DNA of 64,000 bases from Haliscomenobacter sp965225875 (lineage in GTDB: Bacteria > Bacteroidota > Bacteroidia > Chitinophagales > Saprospiraceae). The position numbers and the translations under genes were made by a program. Below, in pieces: positions 24,938-34,510 of this stretch (positions are counted from its first letter, which is position 1; each line of letters opens with the position of its first letter). The notes beneath the pieces were generated by a model. The model did not search any database. It was not told the DNA's origin and saw only the letters and a program-made list of their open reading frames with translations. Where the stretch lies: positions 1,240,001 to 1,304,000 of the forward strand of contig NZ_CBDDBS010000002.1 of NCBI RefSeq assembly GCF_965225875.1. Reading direction: 5' to 3'.

Positions 24938-25981
24938 ATGCAATACCGACAACTGGGAAAAACCGAACTCCAGGTAAGTGCCATCTGCCTGGGCACCATG
25001 ACTTTTGGAGAACAAAACACCGAAGCCGAAGGCCACGCACAAATGGATTACGCGCTGGAACGCGGCATCAATTTTTTTGACACCGCCGAAATGTACTCCG
25101 TTCCTGCCCGCAAAGAAACCCAGGGTAGTACCGAACGTATCATTGGTACCTGGTTCAAAAAAACCGGCAATCGGGACAAAATTATCCTTGCCTCAAAAGT
25201 AACTGGCCCTTTTGGCCTGTATCAATTGGAGCGCGGCCCTTTTAATTTTTCAAAGGAACAAATCAATGCCGCTCTGGAGGGCAGTTTGCAGCGCCTGCAA
25301 ACGGATTACATCGACTTGTACCAACTGCACTGGCCGGAGCGCAAAATGAATATGTTTGGCAAACGGGGCTTTGCCTACGACCCTACCGATCCCTGGGTTG
25401 ACAATTTCAACGAAGTATTGCATGCATTGGATGAATTGGTCAAAGCTGGAAAAATCCGCCATGTCGGGCTTTCCAACGAAGCACCCTGGGGCCTGATGCG
25501 CTTTTTGCAGGAATCAGAACGGCACAATCTGCCACGGGTAGCAAGTATTCAAAATCCGTATAATTTGCTGAATCGGCTGTTTGAAGTAGGTTTGGCTGAG
25601 ATGGCGATTCGGGAAAAAGTGGGTTTATTGGCCTATTCTCCACTTGGATTTGGTCGTTTATCGGGCAAGTTCAATCGCCCCGACGAGGATTTAAGCAAAG
25701 CTCGGATCAACCTCTTCAAGCAGTATACCCGTTACAATAGTCCGCAGTGCTTGGAGGCGGTGGAAAAGTACTTGCAGATTGCTGAGAACCATGGGCTCAG
25801 CCTGACCCAGTTGGCATTGGGTTTTGTCAACAGCCGACCTTTTTTGACCAGCAATATCATTGGGGCAACCACCATGGAACAGTTGAAGGAGAATATCGAC
25901 AGCATTGAGGTGAATTTGTCGGCGGAGGTGTTGAGGGAGATTGAGGCGGTACATGCAGCGATACCGGATCCCGCACCGTAA
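24938..25981 (+). CDS. tas: Tas-type NADP-dependent aldo-keto reductase
   Basis: A 347-residue (beta/alpha)8 aldo-keto reductase. It shows GLGTMTFGEQN-like start (ICLGTMTFGEQNTEAE), catalytic Asp and Tyr in FFDTAEMYSVP, Lys in IILASKV, and the substrate-side histidine in DLYQLHWPER. The cofactor loop region ends in IIGATTMEQLKENI. The order and the specific motifs (QGSTERIIGTWF, NPYNLLNRLFEVGLAEM) match the Tas subgroup closely. E. coli Tas can support tyrosine and starvation-related phenotypes, but the physiological substrate is not settled. A long hairpin begins 9 nt after its stop codon. Confidence 0.9.
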   Translation: MQYRQLGKTELQVSAICLGTMTFGEQNTEAEGHAQMDYALERGINFFDTAEMYSVPARKETQGSTERIIGTWFKKTGNRDKIILASKVTGPFGLYQLERGPFNFSKEQINAALEGSLQRLQTDYIDLYQLHWPERKMNMFGKRGFAYDPTDPWVDNFNEVLHALDELVKAGKIRHVGLSNEAPWGLMRFLQESERHNLPRVASIQNPYNLLNRLFEVGLAEMAIREKVGLLAYSPLGFGRLSGKFNRPDEDLSKARINLFKQYTRYNSPQCLEAVEKYLQIAENHGLSLTQLALGFVNSRPFLTSNIIGATTMEQLKENIDSIEVNLSAEVLREIEAVHAAIPDPAP

Positions 25982-25990
25982 AGTTTTAAC

Positions 25991-26108
25991 CTAAGGTGCC
26001 TCTTCGGTGCCTTCGGTTTCTTAGGTGGTGAAAATAAGTCCCTTCTACGAAGAAACGATTCTCTTTTTCACCACCTAAGAAACCAAAGGCACTGAAGAGG
26101 CACCTCAG
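25991..26108. repeat. 44-bp-arm inverted repeat with GGTGCC-type units
   Basis: Arms 25991-26034 and 26065-26108 match at 41 of 44 positions around a 30-nt loop. Each arm is made of degenerate units (GGTGCCTCTTC, GGTGCCTTC, GGTTTCTTA, GGTGGTG). It lies in the 167-bp gap between the convergent tas and phosphoesterase genes and begins 9 nt after the tas stop. Confidence 0.85.
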
Positions 26109-26148
26109 CAAATAGAACTTATGCCTTGGAATTGTTGCCCCTGGCTCA

Positions 26149-28020
26149 TTATTCTTTCAATCTTGCTACCCAACCGTCCATTGTGGTGGTTAAAATTTCG
26201 CCATTGCCCAGGGGAACGATGTTATTGACCAAGGCATTCGACAATTTATGCGCCCAGAGCAGTTGTCGTTTTTCCCGATCCACTACATAAACCACACCCT
26301 TATCGCTGGCGATGTAAATTTTACCATCCTTTTCCACGGTGGGTGAAGGGCCAATTTCGTAACCAAATTTCAGGTTGAGGCTCCAGATTTTTTCTCCTTT
26401 TAAGTCAAAAACAACCAGTGAGTCTTGCATGGTTTTGCTGTATAGCTCCTGTTGGTCGCTGGAAATGCCGATCGACTCGCGGCCTTTGGCGTAATTGCTC
26501 CGCCATATTTCTTTCCCGGTAGCTGCATCCAGGGCCGTAAAATAGCGATCAGGTGCGGCGATGAACACCTTGCCATCCGCTACAACAGGTGTACAGGCAG
26601 CAGGTGAATACAAGCGAGAACTTTGCCCATTGCTCCAACGCCAGAGGAATTTGCCCGTTTTTTTATCCAAAGCATAAAAGAAGGTACCCCAGTCGCCGAA
26701 GTACACGCGTTCTGCGTCTACACAAGGAGTGCTTTCCACAAAACCAACGACACCGTTAAAAGCCCAGCGGATACTGCCGTCTTTAAGGTTTAATGCCCGA
26801 AACTTGCCTTCAGAACTCCCTAAATACACCAGGTCTCCATCGATTAAAGGTGAGGCAACGATCGATTTCCCGGTTTTAGTTTTCCAAAGGAGCTTACCTG
26901 TTTTGAGGTTCAAACAATACACAGTGCTATCGGTAGAGGCCACCACCACCCGATCAGTAGCCAGGGCTGGAGTGGAGAAGATTTTTCCACGGGTAGTGTA
27001 GTGCCAGAGTTTTTTGCCCGTTTTTACATCCAGCGCCACTATTTGGCCAGCACTGTTGGGGTAAACGGCTAGTTCAGCATTGGCTACAATACCTGCACCC
27101 ACATCACTTTTGTCCTGAAACTTCCAGATGGTTTTGACCTGGGAGAATTTTTCATTGATGGAAAAATCGGGCTGAGGCTGGTCGGTATTTTCGTAGCGGT
27201 GTTTGTAGAGGAATACTTTGTGCCAGACGGGCAAGGTTTCGCCTTCTGCTTCCACCACATGAATGCCTTCGGGTGCCTGAGCGCGCAGTGGGCGACGTTC
27301 AGCGTAATACAGGGTATCAAACTGGATATTGACCAGGTTGTACCCGCCCACGGGATCCTTGGCGCGCAAATTGGAGCGCCCCATCACGTTGGGAATCCCG
27401 GCTGCGTCCAGGAATTTGTTGCGATGCCCATGCCCACAAAGGGCTACCTGGGTATTGCGTTTTTTCAATTTCTCCAACACTTGATACCAATTGGCCAAAC
27501 CTGAATCGAGGGGATAATGGTTGACAAAAACGATGGGCCGAGTCGCAGGGGTCGCACTAAGGATGGAATCCAACCAAACCAGGTCTTCCCGAGGCACTAA
27601 ACCTGGCGCCATACGCATATTGGGACCACTGCTGCATCCAATGAAGCGGTATCCGGCATGGTCAAAAACAAAACGATCAGCGCCAAAAATGGCTCGAAAA
27701 CTGTTGCAACCACTCTCCGACCACTTGGTATCGTGGTTTCCAGGTACGATGTACAAGGGTTTGTTGAGTTGGCTCAGGATGTTTTTCGCCTGTTTCAACT
27801 CAGCATCCGACCCGAATTCGGTGACATCACCAGAATGAATGACAAAAGCGATATCGGCCTGAGCATTGATGTCGCGCACCGTACGCTCCAGATCTTCGGC
27901 TGCGCTTGCGCCACTGCCGATGTGGGTATCACTGATGTGGGCAAATTTGAAAGGTTGAGCCCCCAGGCAAAGGGGCAAAAAAATGGCAAAAATTGCCCCG
28001 AACTTTAATAATCGTTTCAT
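26149..28020 (-). CDS. Calcineurin-like phosphoesterase fused to a PQQ beta-propeller
   Basis: A 623-residue exported protein. A signal peptide (LLKFGAIFAIFLPLCLGAQ) precedes a calcineurin-type phosphoesterase (about 23-260) with metal motifs FAHISDTHIG, HSGDVTEFG, VPGNHDTKW, FVNHYPLDSG and CGHGHRN. The C-terminal half is a PQQ/WD-like propeller with repeated GKKLWHYTTRG, GKLLWKTKTGK, GSIRWAFNG, GKEIWRSNYAKG blades. PQQ itself need not be bound; such propellers often serve as scaffolds. The fusion suggests substrate presentation to a periplasmic phosphoesterase. Divergent from the dipeptidase gene with only 42 bp between them. Confidence 0.88.
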   Translation of the reverse strand: MKRLLKFGAIFAIFLPLCLGAQPFKFAHISDTHIGSGASAAEDLERTVRDINAQADIAFVIHSGDVTEFGSDAELKQAKNILSQLNKPLYIVPGNHDTKWSESGCNSFRAIFGADRFVFDHAGYRFIGCSSGPNMRMAPGLVPREDLVWLDSILSATPATRPIVFVNHYPLDSGLANWYQVLEKLKKRNTQVALCGHGHRNKFLDAAGIPNVMGRSNLRAKDPVGGYNLVNIQFDTLYYAERRPLRAQAPEGIHVVEAEGETLPVWHKVFLYKHRYENTDQPQPDFSINEKFSQVKTIWKFQDKSDVGAGIVANAELAVYPNSAGQIVALDVKTGKKLWHYTTRGKIFSTPALATDRVVVASTDSTVYCLNLKTGKLLWKTKTGKSIVASPLIDGDLVYLGSSEGKFRALNLKDGSIRWAFNGVVGFVESTPCVDAERVYFGDWGTFFYALDKKTGKFLWRWSNGQSSRLYSPAACTPVVADGKVFIAAPDRYFTALDAATGKEIWRSNYAKGRESIGISSDQQELYSKTMQDSLVVFDLKGEKIWSLNLKFGYEIGPSPTVEKDGKIYIASDKGVVYVVDREKRQLLWAHKLSNALVNNIVPLGNGEILTTTMDGWVARLKE

Positions 28021-28062
28021 GGAATGTTATTTTTAACCAACATTTACTCAAACACCACCATC

Positions 28063-28740
28063 ATGCAAAAGCTATTACTGTTGATTTTAGTATGGACAAG
28101 TTTTGTGGGGCTTCAGGGGCAATCTTGTGGGCTAAAAGTAGTCAATACCCTGGAGGGCTATCGCCAAAAAGTAGTAGAGAATCCTGAGAATGAATTGGTC
28201 GAAATCATCAAGGCCATCCCCTCCATCAAACTCGACATCAAATACGCCACCAAGGATAACCTCGTGCACCAGCGGGTGTACAAACAGGCTCGATCGTTCG
28301 CACGGAAGCCGGTAGTTGAAGCCTTGCAAAAAATCCAGGCCGAGCTCAATACCCAGGGTTTGGGCATCAAAGTCTTTGACGGGTATCGCCCTTACGCCGT
28401 TACTTGCCTGTTCTATGCTGCTATCCGGGATACCACCTTTGTGGCTGCGCCCTGGCGTGGTTCCAGGCACAATCGGGGTTGTGCACTGGATTTAACCCTG
28501 ATCAATCTCAAAACGGGTAAAGAACTCCCCATGCCCTCCGGCTATGATGAAACTACCGAACGGGCATTCCACGACTATACAGGAGGTACGGAAGAAGAAC
28601 GCAAAAACCGGGCGATATTGCGCGAGGTGATGACCAAACATGGTTTTGCCATTTACAAATACGAATGGTGGCATTATGATTTTATCGGGTTTGAGCGCTT
28701 TGACATTACGGATATTCCGTTTGAGGAGTTGGGGAAGTAA
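28063..28740 (+). CDS. VanX-like D-Ala-D-Ala dipeptidase (M15)
   Basis: A 225-residue exported zinc dipeptidase of family M15D. After the signal peptide (LLLLILVWTSFVGLQGQ) come the zinc motifs SRHNRGCALDLTL (His and Asp) and EWWHYDF (Glu general base and His), and KVFDGYRPYAV near the substrate pocket. Family members release D-Ala from D-Ala-D-Ala or dipeptides from peptidoglycan turnover; resistance to vancomycin is unlikely as the role in a Gram-negative organism. ATG 28063 is chosen because it starts the signal peptide. A strong terminator follows. Confidence 0.88.
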   Translation: MQKLLLLILVWTSFVGLQGQSCGLKVVNTLEGYRQKVVENPENELVEIIKAIPSIKLDIKYATKDNLVHQRVYKQARSFARKPVVEALQKIQAELNTQGLGIKVFDGYRPYAVTCLFYAAIRDTTFVAAPWRGSRHNRGCALDLTLINLKTGKELPMPSGYDETTERAFHDYTGGTEEERKNRAILREVMTKHGFAIYKYEWWHYDFIGFERFDITDIPFEELGK

Positions 28741-28750
28741 GCCCTAAAAC

Positions 28751-28803
28751 AAGAATGGTATTTACTGGAACGAATCCAATAAATACCACTCTTAGCTTTT
28801 TTT
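28751..28803. terminator. Bidirectional terminator
   Basis: AAGAATGGTATTTACTGG / CCAATAAATACCACTCTT (18-bp stem, two mismatches, 6-nt loop), followed by AGCTTTTTTTG. Sits between convergent genes ending at 28740 and 28812. Confidence 0.8.
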
Positions 28804-28811
28804 GATCAAAA

Positions 28812-31352
28812 CTACTTGATCAATTCAAACTTATACTGCAACCTTTCAATGATCGGACTATCCTTTCCGGGCATGGTATTTTCCAGGATGATGTCCACAT
28901 CGATGGTTTCACTTTCGGTTTTATCGGTGCTGTCGAAAGTCACTTTGATTTTGCCAGATTCACCGGGTTTTACTGGATCGGTAGAATAATCGGTTGTGGT
29001 GCAATCACAAGCCGTGATGATGGCGATTTTGAGCTCGGCATCCCCTTTGTTGGTGAACTCAAAGGTGTATTCCCTTTTTTCCCCTTTTTTCACCTTACCA
29101 AAATCCACTTCGCGGATTTTAAACTGCATTACTGGCACCCCTTTGAGGTCCTTCGCATAATACAGCGTGGAGAAACGGTGAATGGTATCTTTTACCGGAG
29201 CAGGAGCAGGAACCGTGTCAATCAACTTATTGCGGTTGGGCGCAGGTTTGGTAGTGGTTGGTTTTTTGCGCAATTCCGCCCGTTTGATCACGATCTTAGT
29301 TGGCCCTTTGATGATTTTGAACTCGGTACGGCGGTTCAGCTGGTGTGCGGCTTCCTGCTGTTCCTTGGTTTCCAGGTTATCGATGAAGGCTTGGGTCAGG
29401 GTATCTTTTACTGTCATGAACAGATATTCCGACGCCATTTTTTCATTCACAGGTTTGGGTTGTGATTCTCCGTAACCTTTGGCTTGAATCCGGGTAGAAG
29501 AGATACCTTTTGCCAACAACCATTTACGCGCAGATTCGGCCCGACGTTGAGACAGGTCCTGGTTATAGGTATCCCGACCACGGTAATCCGTGTGCGAGCT
29601 CAACTCGATGACCATATCGGGATATTTTTTCATCAGTTCCAAAACCAGATTGAGGTCGGGTTCGGATTCAGGAGTGATTTTATCGTCGTCGTAGCCATAC
29701 ACGATGTTGTCCAAAAGGATCGGTTGTTCAGTAGTTACCGTATCGTACTCAGGTTCTTCTTTCACCTTGGTTTCAGGCCGGGCTTTCAGGAAGAATCTTT
29801 TTTCCAGAACCTTACTTTCTTTCAAACCAATGGTGGAAACCTGCGCACTATCCGGGAAATAACCAGGCACGGTCACTTTGATTTTGTAGGCCTTGTCCAA
29901 GGTCAAAGGGAAATCAAAGCGGTTGCCATCTGCGTTCAGCTTTTGATCTACCGGAGTGATTTCGGTAGTTGCTACCATTCCAAGGTTAGTGGTCCCCCCT
30001 TTAAGTGGCTTTTTGGCAATGTCAAAAACACCTACCACCAAATCAGCTTTGATGCGTGGCACTTCAAATTCGTAAATGTCGTCGCAACAGGTTTTGGCAC
30101 GTACGGAGCGGTTGGTGCCGGGACGATTGGAGGTAAAAAAGCCTTTGTAACCTTCCCGATCCAATGAAAAATATTGGTCGTCGGTGGAAGAGTTGTAACC
30201 ATTGCCCAGGTTGCGGGGTTCACTCCACACCTGTCCATTCCATACGGTGAAGAAAATATCCTGCCCACCATACCCGGGGTGGCCATTGGAGCTGAAGTAA
30301 AGGGTTCCATCAAAATAAAATGGCGTCACTTCATCTCCAGGCGTATTGATTTTTGGCCCTAAATTGATCGGGTCGCCGTATACACCTTCCCCTTTGTAGG
30401 TGGCGTAATAAAGATCCAGTCCTCCTTGTCCACCATCCATGTTGGAGGTAAAAAAGATGACTTCTTTGCCAAACAATTCGCCAACAACCGGGTGGAGGGA
30501 CAAATATTCACCATTGATTCCAGTACATTCCTGCGCAGCTCCCCAAGAATCACCACCACCCTGGCTGTAAAATATTTTACTCTCGGATACTTCGTTGCCC
30601 TGCATGAGTGCACGGGTAAAGTACATGCGGCTGCCATCGGGAGAGAAGGATACAAAAGAGGTTTGGTAACCTTCGCGGTTGATTTTTTGATCCAGTACTT
30701 CGGGTTTGCCCCAGCCCTTATCGGTTCTGGTCGTTTTGTAAATTTTAGCTCCTTTCTCCTCTGCGGAATCGGAAGCGATCACCACCTCATCTGTCTCAAA
30801 ACTAACATAATACAGGCTGCCATCGCGGTATAAGGAAGGAGAATACTCCGAAAAAGCGTTGCTCACATTTTTGTCCAAAGCCTTGGGTGTTACCTTAGCC
30901 TTGGTTTTGGACATGGCCATTTCACAGCCTGTCACTTCGTATTGGGCCAGTTCCTTGAGTTTTTCGTCTTTGGTAGCCCCGATGAATTTCTGGAATTCTT
31001 CCAATGCTTCTTCACAATCCCCGTTCATCTTGAGCGAACGACCAAATTTGTAACGCAACTCCACAAAGTTGTTTTGTTTGTCTTTGCGCAACAAAGCCCG
31101 GTAATAACGCGCTGCTTTGGTATAATCCCGCAGTTGGTAGTTCATTTCCGCCAGTTGTGGCAGCAAAGATTCATCTTCTACTTCCTCGTAAGCCTTTTCC
31201 AGCAGGGTGACTGCCTGATAGTAATTCTTGTCCGTCATAGCGGCCTCGGCAGCTTCCAGGTTTGCTTGCCGGGAAGACTTGCGCAAGGGCTGAGCCTGCA
31301 AACTAAGCCCAGCAAAAAGAAGCAACAACAAAATTGAAAAATAACTTTTCAT
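28812..31352 (-). CDS. PorE-like TPR-propeller-OmpA protein with DUF1573 tail
   Basis: An 846-residue exported protein, probably a peptidoglycan-binding accessory of the type IX secretion system. Order: signal peptide (1-20), TPR-like helices (about 25-160), a PD40/WD40-like propeller (175-430; e.g. SFVSFSPDGSRMYFTRA), a carboxypeptidase-regulatory-like domain (435-525), an OmpA domain (about 545-690; ELSSHTDYRGRDTYNQDLSQRRAESARKWL), a Pro-rich linker, and a C-terminal DUF1573 module (REVDFGKVKKGEKREYTFEF, 740-846). PorE in Porphyromonas has TPR, propeller, CRD and OmpA but, as far as known, no DUF1573. It lies 33 bp downstream of the PorP/SprF gene, the usual pairing. Confidence 0.85.
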   Translation of the reverse strand: MKSYFSILLLLLFAGLSLQAQPLRKSSRQANLEAAEAAMTDKNYYQAVTLLEKAYEEVEDESLLPQLAEMNYQLRDYTKAARYYRALLRKDKQNNFVELRYKFGRSLKMNGDCEEALEEFQKFIGATKDEKLKELAQYEVTGCEMAMSKTKAKVTPKALDKNVSNAFSEYSPSLYRDGSLYYVSFETDEVVIASDSAEEKGAKIYKTTRTDKGWGKPEVLDQKINREGYQTSFVSFSPDGSRMYFTRALMQGNEVSESKIFYSQGGGDSWGAAQECTGINGEYLSLHPVVGELFGKEVIFFTSNMDGGQGGLDLYYATYKGEGVYGDPINLGPKINTPGDEVTPFYFDGTLYFSSNGHPGYGGQDIFFTVWNGQVWSEPRNLGNGYNSSTDDQYFSLDREGYKGFFTSNRPGTNRSVRAKTCCDDIYEFEVPRIKADLVVGVFDIAKKPLKGGTTNLGMVATTEITPVDQKLNADGNRFDFPLTLDKAYKIKVTVPGYFPDSAQVSTIGLKESKVLEKRFFLKARPETKVKEEPEYDTVTTEQPILLDNIVYGYDDDKITPESEPDLNLVLELMKKYPDMVIELSSHTDYRGRDTYNQDLSQRRAESARKWLLAKGISSTRIQAKGYGESQPKPVNEKMASEYLFMTVKDTLTQAFIDNLETKEQQEAAHQLNRRTEFKIIKGPTKIVIKRAELRKKPTTTKPAPNRNKLIDTVPAPAPVKDTIHRFSTLYYAKDLKGVPVMQFKIREVDFGKVKKGEKREYTFEFTNKGDAELKIAIITACDCTTTDYSTDPVKPGESGKIKVTFDSTDKTESETIDVDIILENTMPGKDSPIIERLQYKFELIK

Positions 31353-31385
31353 ATCAACTAAGGATATTTGGCGTACAATTAGAGT

Positions 31386-32477
31386 CTAAAGTCTTGGACA
31401 CAAGATTGAAGGTGGCACATCGGGCTTTTTGTACAACTTGATGATGTAGTTGGCCGCTAGTTCAAAACCACCCTTGATCCCCCGATCGCTGGACAGTTGG
31501 CCCAAACGCATGTCCCAGGAAGCACCAATGCGCAAATCCTTGTGGTCAACCCCCAACAGCAGGATCGCTGCATCCCCCACGCGGTAACCCAAACCAGCAT
31601 TGAAGCGAGTGTCTGGATTCCACTTGTAACCTGCCATTACTTCTGGCACAATTTCGGTAGAAGTAGTCAAGGATTGAACCAATAGGGATGGCGAAATACT
31701 AATTACATCCGTTAAGTTCGTAGTGTATAAACCATGAAGGACCATACGCATGGGGCGTTTAACCTTGCTGCTTTGTTTGCCATTGGCGGTAGTGTCGCTG
31801 GGGTTAAAGCCCAATTGAAAACCGTATTCTGGTTGGTTGACCTGAGCTGCTGAAAGTCCAAGTTCCAGCAAGTCCCCATCTTTGTTGGTCGCTTTGTACA
31901 TCAAGCCAATGGAGAACGCAAGAGGAGGATTAAGTGCTGACTCCGAGAATTTCTTATTTGGATCAGTTGAAGGTGTAATATTATCCCGATCCGTGGCAAT
32001 TTGGCCGGGCACTCTGCCAATAATGTCCTCTTCGAAAACGAGGTTGGTATCAACCAGAATTGAATAGTTGGTGGTTCCCGCCGAAATCCCCAGGCTTAGG
32101 TGCTGATTTCCTTTTTTATTCAGGGCAAAATGGTAAGATGCATTGCCACTTTGCTGCGATGACCCCAAACGAGAAGTACCTGACCGGTCACTGTACATTG
32201 ATAAACCAACTCCGACCCAGTCGTTTCGTTTTTTACGAAAACCTTTGACTATAGGTGCATCTACAAAAAAGGAACGTGTGGAATAATCTTTGGGAAGAAA
32301 CAACCACTGATCCCGGTAAATGCCCCCAATCCGGGCAGTGCCAAAAAAAGCTCCGGCCTGGGCGGGGTTTAGGGTAAGGGGCGACATGTTGTACTGGGAA
32401 AAGTGAATGTCTTGGGCTCCCAGGTGGACCGTAGTGCAAAGCAAAAAAAAGCAGCTCAGCCGGTAGAAAATTCTCAT
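31386..32477 (-). CDS. PorP/SprF-family type IX secretion membrane protein
   Basis: A 363-residue outer-membrane beta-barrel of the PorP/SprF family, which acts with the T9SS to export or anchor specific cargo. After a signal peptide (LSCFFLLCTTVHLGAQ) comes the family start DIHFSQYNMSPLTLNPAQAG, then GGIYRDQWLFLP and the GVGLSMYSDRSG strand. The end, FELAANYIIKL, is the last strand. PorP-type genes generally lie next to an OmpA/PorE-type gene and near large cargo proteins; the cargo of this copy is not adjacent. Confidence 0.9.
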   Translation of the reverse strand: MRIFYRLSCFFLLCTTVHLGAQDIHFSQYNMSPLTLNPAQAGAFFGTARIGGIYRDQWLFLPKDYSTRSFFVDAPIVKGFRKKRNDWVGVGLSMYSDRSGTSRLGSSQQSGNASYHFALNKKGNQHLSLGISAGTTNYSILVDTNLVFEEDIIGRVPGQIATDRDNITPSTDPNKKFSESALNPPLAFSIGLMYKATNKDGDLLELGLSAAQVNQPEYGFQLGFNPSDTTANGKQSSKVKRPMRMVLHGLYTTNLTDVISISPSLLVQSLTTSTEIVPEVMAGYKWNPDTRFNAGLGYRVGDAAILLLGVDHKDLRIGASWDMRLGQLSSDRGIKGGFELAANYIIKLYKKPDVPPSILCPRL

Positions 32478-32602
32478 ACGCTGTTTTTTAAACGGTAAGT
32501 TAGCGGTTATCTATCGACCGCACAAACAAATTAACGCAGATTCATTGGAATTATGGATTGTGTAAAGCCCTTTTAGCGTTTTTTTTTATTTATTGTCACC
32601 CA

Positions 32603-33637
32603 TCAGCTAATCTTGGAAGGAGTGTTGGGTTCCATCGCTATGAATAAATTTTCAGGATCAATTTGTTCCATGCAGTTAAAATGTCCCTTGGGGCAGGCAT
32701 CAAAACCAATTTTGGAGCAAGGTCGGCAGCTCAGTTTTTTCACCTCTATGGTGGTATTTTTCTCCATCCCGTCAGGATAAAAGGGAGTCATGCCAAACTC
32801 GGGAATGGTATTGCCCCACACTGAAATAATCGGTTTGCGCAAAGCTGCTGCAATGTGCATCAGTCCGGTATCATGGGTAATGACCAGTTGAGCCTGGCGG
32901 ACCAAAGATGCCGATTGGTGCAAACTATACTGCCCACAGGTATTGACTACGTGGGAGCCAGCCGCCTGGGCGATTTGTTCTGCCGCGGAGCGATCGTCTG
33001 GCCCACCTAACAATAGAACTGGCTGGCGGATACCTTGACAAATTTCAATCAGTTTGTTGACAGGCAAACGTTTGGTGGCATGCGCCGCTCCAATGACCAG
33101 GGCGATGTAATGGCCTTGCTGCAAATCATTGCGCAGTTCGGGCGAAAGGTTTTGGTCGCCAGCCAGGTTGCGTAAGGGTAACTCCTGTGCTTCCGGGATG
33201 AAATAATCCAGGCCTTGCCCATCGTATTGAACGCCCAATTTTTTGACGGTCTCCAGGTAGCGGTTTACGATATGGGTGTGGGGCAATACATTCCACTTAA
33301 ACCGCACCATCAACCATTTTTGGAAATTGATTTTATCAAAAGAACGGCTGGCAACGCGCAATAAACGTTTGACCTGCAAGCTGCGCAGGTTGTGGTGCAA
33401 ATCGATGACCCAATCGTATTGCTCTTGTTTTAATTCCTCGCTGATTTCCCCAATTTTTGACTTAATCGCATAAACCTTATCAACATATGGGTTGGCATCC
33501 AGGATGCTTCTAAATGGTTTTTTGGTCAAAAAATGCACTTCTGCCTGCAACTGCTGTTTCACGCAACGCACCACCGGTGTAGTCAGCACGATATCCCCAA
33601 TCGATGAAAAACGGATAATCAGAATTTTTAAGGGCAC
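32603..33637 (-). CDS. Glycosyltransferase family 9 (heptosyltransferase-like)
   Basis: A roughly 344-residue GT-B glycosyltransferase of family 9, transferring a sugar (ADP-heptose in known members) to lipopolysaccharide core. The family start KILIIRFSSIGDIVLTTPVV lies at the N-terminus if GTG 33637 is used; a TTG at 33679 gives a 14-residue extension. The sugar-nucleotide site is in the C-terminal half: VIGAAHATKRLPV, LLGGPDD, VITHDTGLMHIAAAL. A Cys-rich segment near the C-terminus (CRPCSKIGFDACPKGHFNCM) is typical of the Bacteroidota branch. Located on the cytoplasmic face of the inner membrane. Confidence 0.85.
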   Translation of the reverse strand: MPLKILIIRFSSIGDIVLTTPVVRCVKQQLQAEVHFLTKKPFRSILDANPYVDKVYAIKSKIGEISEELKQEQYDWVIDLHHNLRSLQVKRLLRVASRSFDKINFQKWLMVRFKWNVLPHTHIVNRYLETVKKLGVQYDGQGLDYFIPEAQELPLRNLAGDQNLSPELRNDLQQGHYIALVIGAAHATKRLPVNKLIEICQGIRQPVLLLGGPDDRSAAEQIAQAAGSHVVNTCGQYSLHQSASLVRQAQLVITHDTGLMHIAAALRKPIISVWGNTIPEFGMTPFYPDGMEKNTTIEVKKLSCRPCSKIGFDACPKGHFNCMEQIDPENLFIAMEPNTPSKIS

Positions 33638-33685
33638 GGTGTGTGATTTTATAGAGGGCGACAAAAAATAAGCACCCAAATCAAC

Positions 33686-34363
33686 TTAAATGATCTGCAT
33701 CAATTCGTAAACTGGCAATAAACTTTCTCCTTGGTAGTGCTTGCCTTCCTCTAGTCGCTCACGATGAGCGGCTATCAATTCTTCGTCTTTTTGCATAAAA
33801 CCCCAAAGTGTTTTCACCACCTTGCAAAATCTTTCAAAATCGTGGGTGGCTGGCATATCCGGGGTTCCCAAGGCAGCGAGCAGGCGCTTGAAACGATCAA
33901 AATGATACAAGCTGTATTGGTCTGGATAACGAAAAGCCAGGTAAAGTGACACGATTTGATAGCCGTCCTGGTGAAAATGTTTGCCTTCCCGGCTACGCGG
34001 GTGTTTTTCCAAAAATTCGGTCAACAACTCATCGCAATAAAAAACAAAGCGCCCTACCCTACCATCAACTTTTTTATTTTCATCAAAAAGGTCCTGAAAC
34101 ATCTGTTTGACAAAATCGGGCTGCATGCGCCAAAATTCCAACATCATCCGTTTGGGTTCGTAGTGCTCGCGGTTCCACAATCGACGGGTTTGGGTATTAT
34201 TGAGGCTGCGGTTGTACATCGACGCCAGGTCGCTGGATTCCAGATTCCAGTTTTCTTGAAAGATTTTTTGGGACTCGTAAATATAGAGGTGTTCCTCTTT
34301 GGCTTCCGAGCCCAAGTGTGTTTTGAATTGATCTAGTGCTTCTTGAATTTTTTTCAGTTGCAT
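33686..34363 (-). CDS. Conserved hypothetical, helical protein
   Basis: A 225-residue soluble, mostly helical protein with no recognised domain. Distinctive blocks are YESQKIFQENWNLE, KRMMLEFWRMQPDFVKQMFQDLFDE and DGYQIVSLYLAFRYPDQYSLYHFDRFKRLLAALG. The last block recalls N-terminal regions preceding McrB-like AAA domains in other Bacteroidota proteins, but only loosely and no ATPase domain is present. ATG 34363 is preferred; the in-frame extension to 34480 looks non-coding. Same direction as the glycosyltransferase. Confidence 0.55.
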   Translation of the reverse strand: MQLKKIQEALDQFKTHLGSEAKEEHLYIYESQKIFQENWNLESSDLASMYNRSLNNTQTRRLWNREHYEPKRMMLEFWRMQPDFVKQMFQDLFDENKKVDGRVGRFVFYCDELLTEFLEKHPRSREGKHFHQDGYQIVSLYLAFRYPDQYSLYHFDRFKRLLAALGTPDMPATHDFERFCKVVKTLWGFMQKDEELIAAHRERLEEGKHYQGESLLPVYELMQII

Positions 34364-34510
34364 GGGAAAATCCGTTATTCGTTTGTCTGTCCTAACAAAC
34401 GAAAAAAAATGAACCCACAAATTTGGAAAAATTTTGAAAAAAGAAGCAGAAAAGATTCGCTGACAAAACTTATAACGCAAAAAATCGGGAAGTTAATTTT
34501 TCTGCGTTAC

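Noticed and set aside
33655..33676. GGGCGACAAAAAATAAGCACCC resembling the end of the 117-bp element
   Set aside because: Only about 20 bases resemble the outer arm; the rest of the element is absent, so chance is likely.
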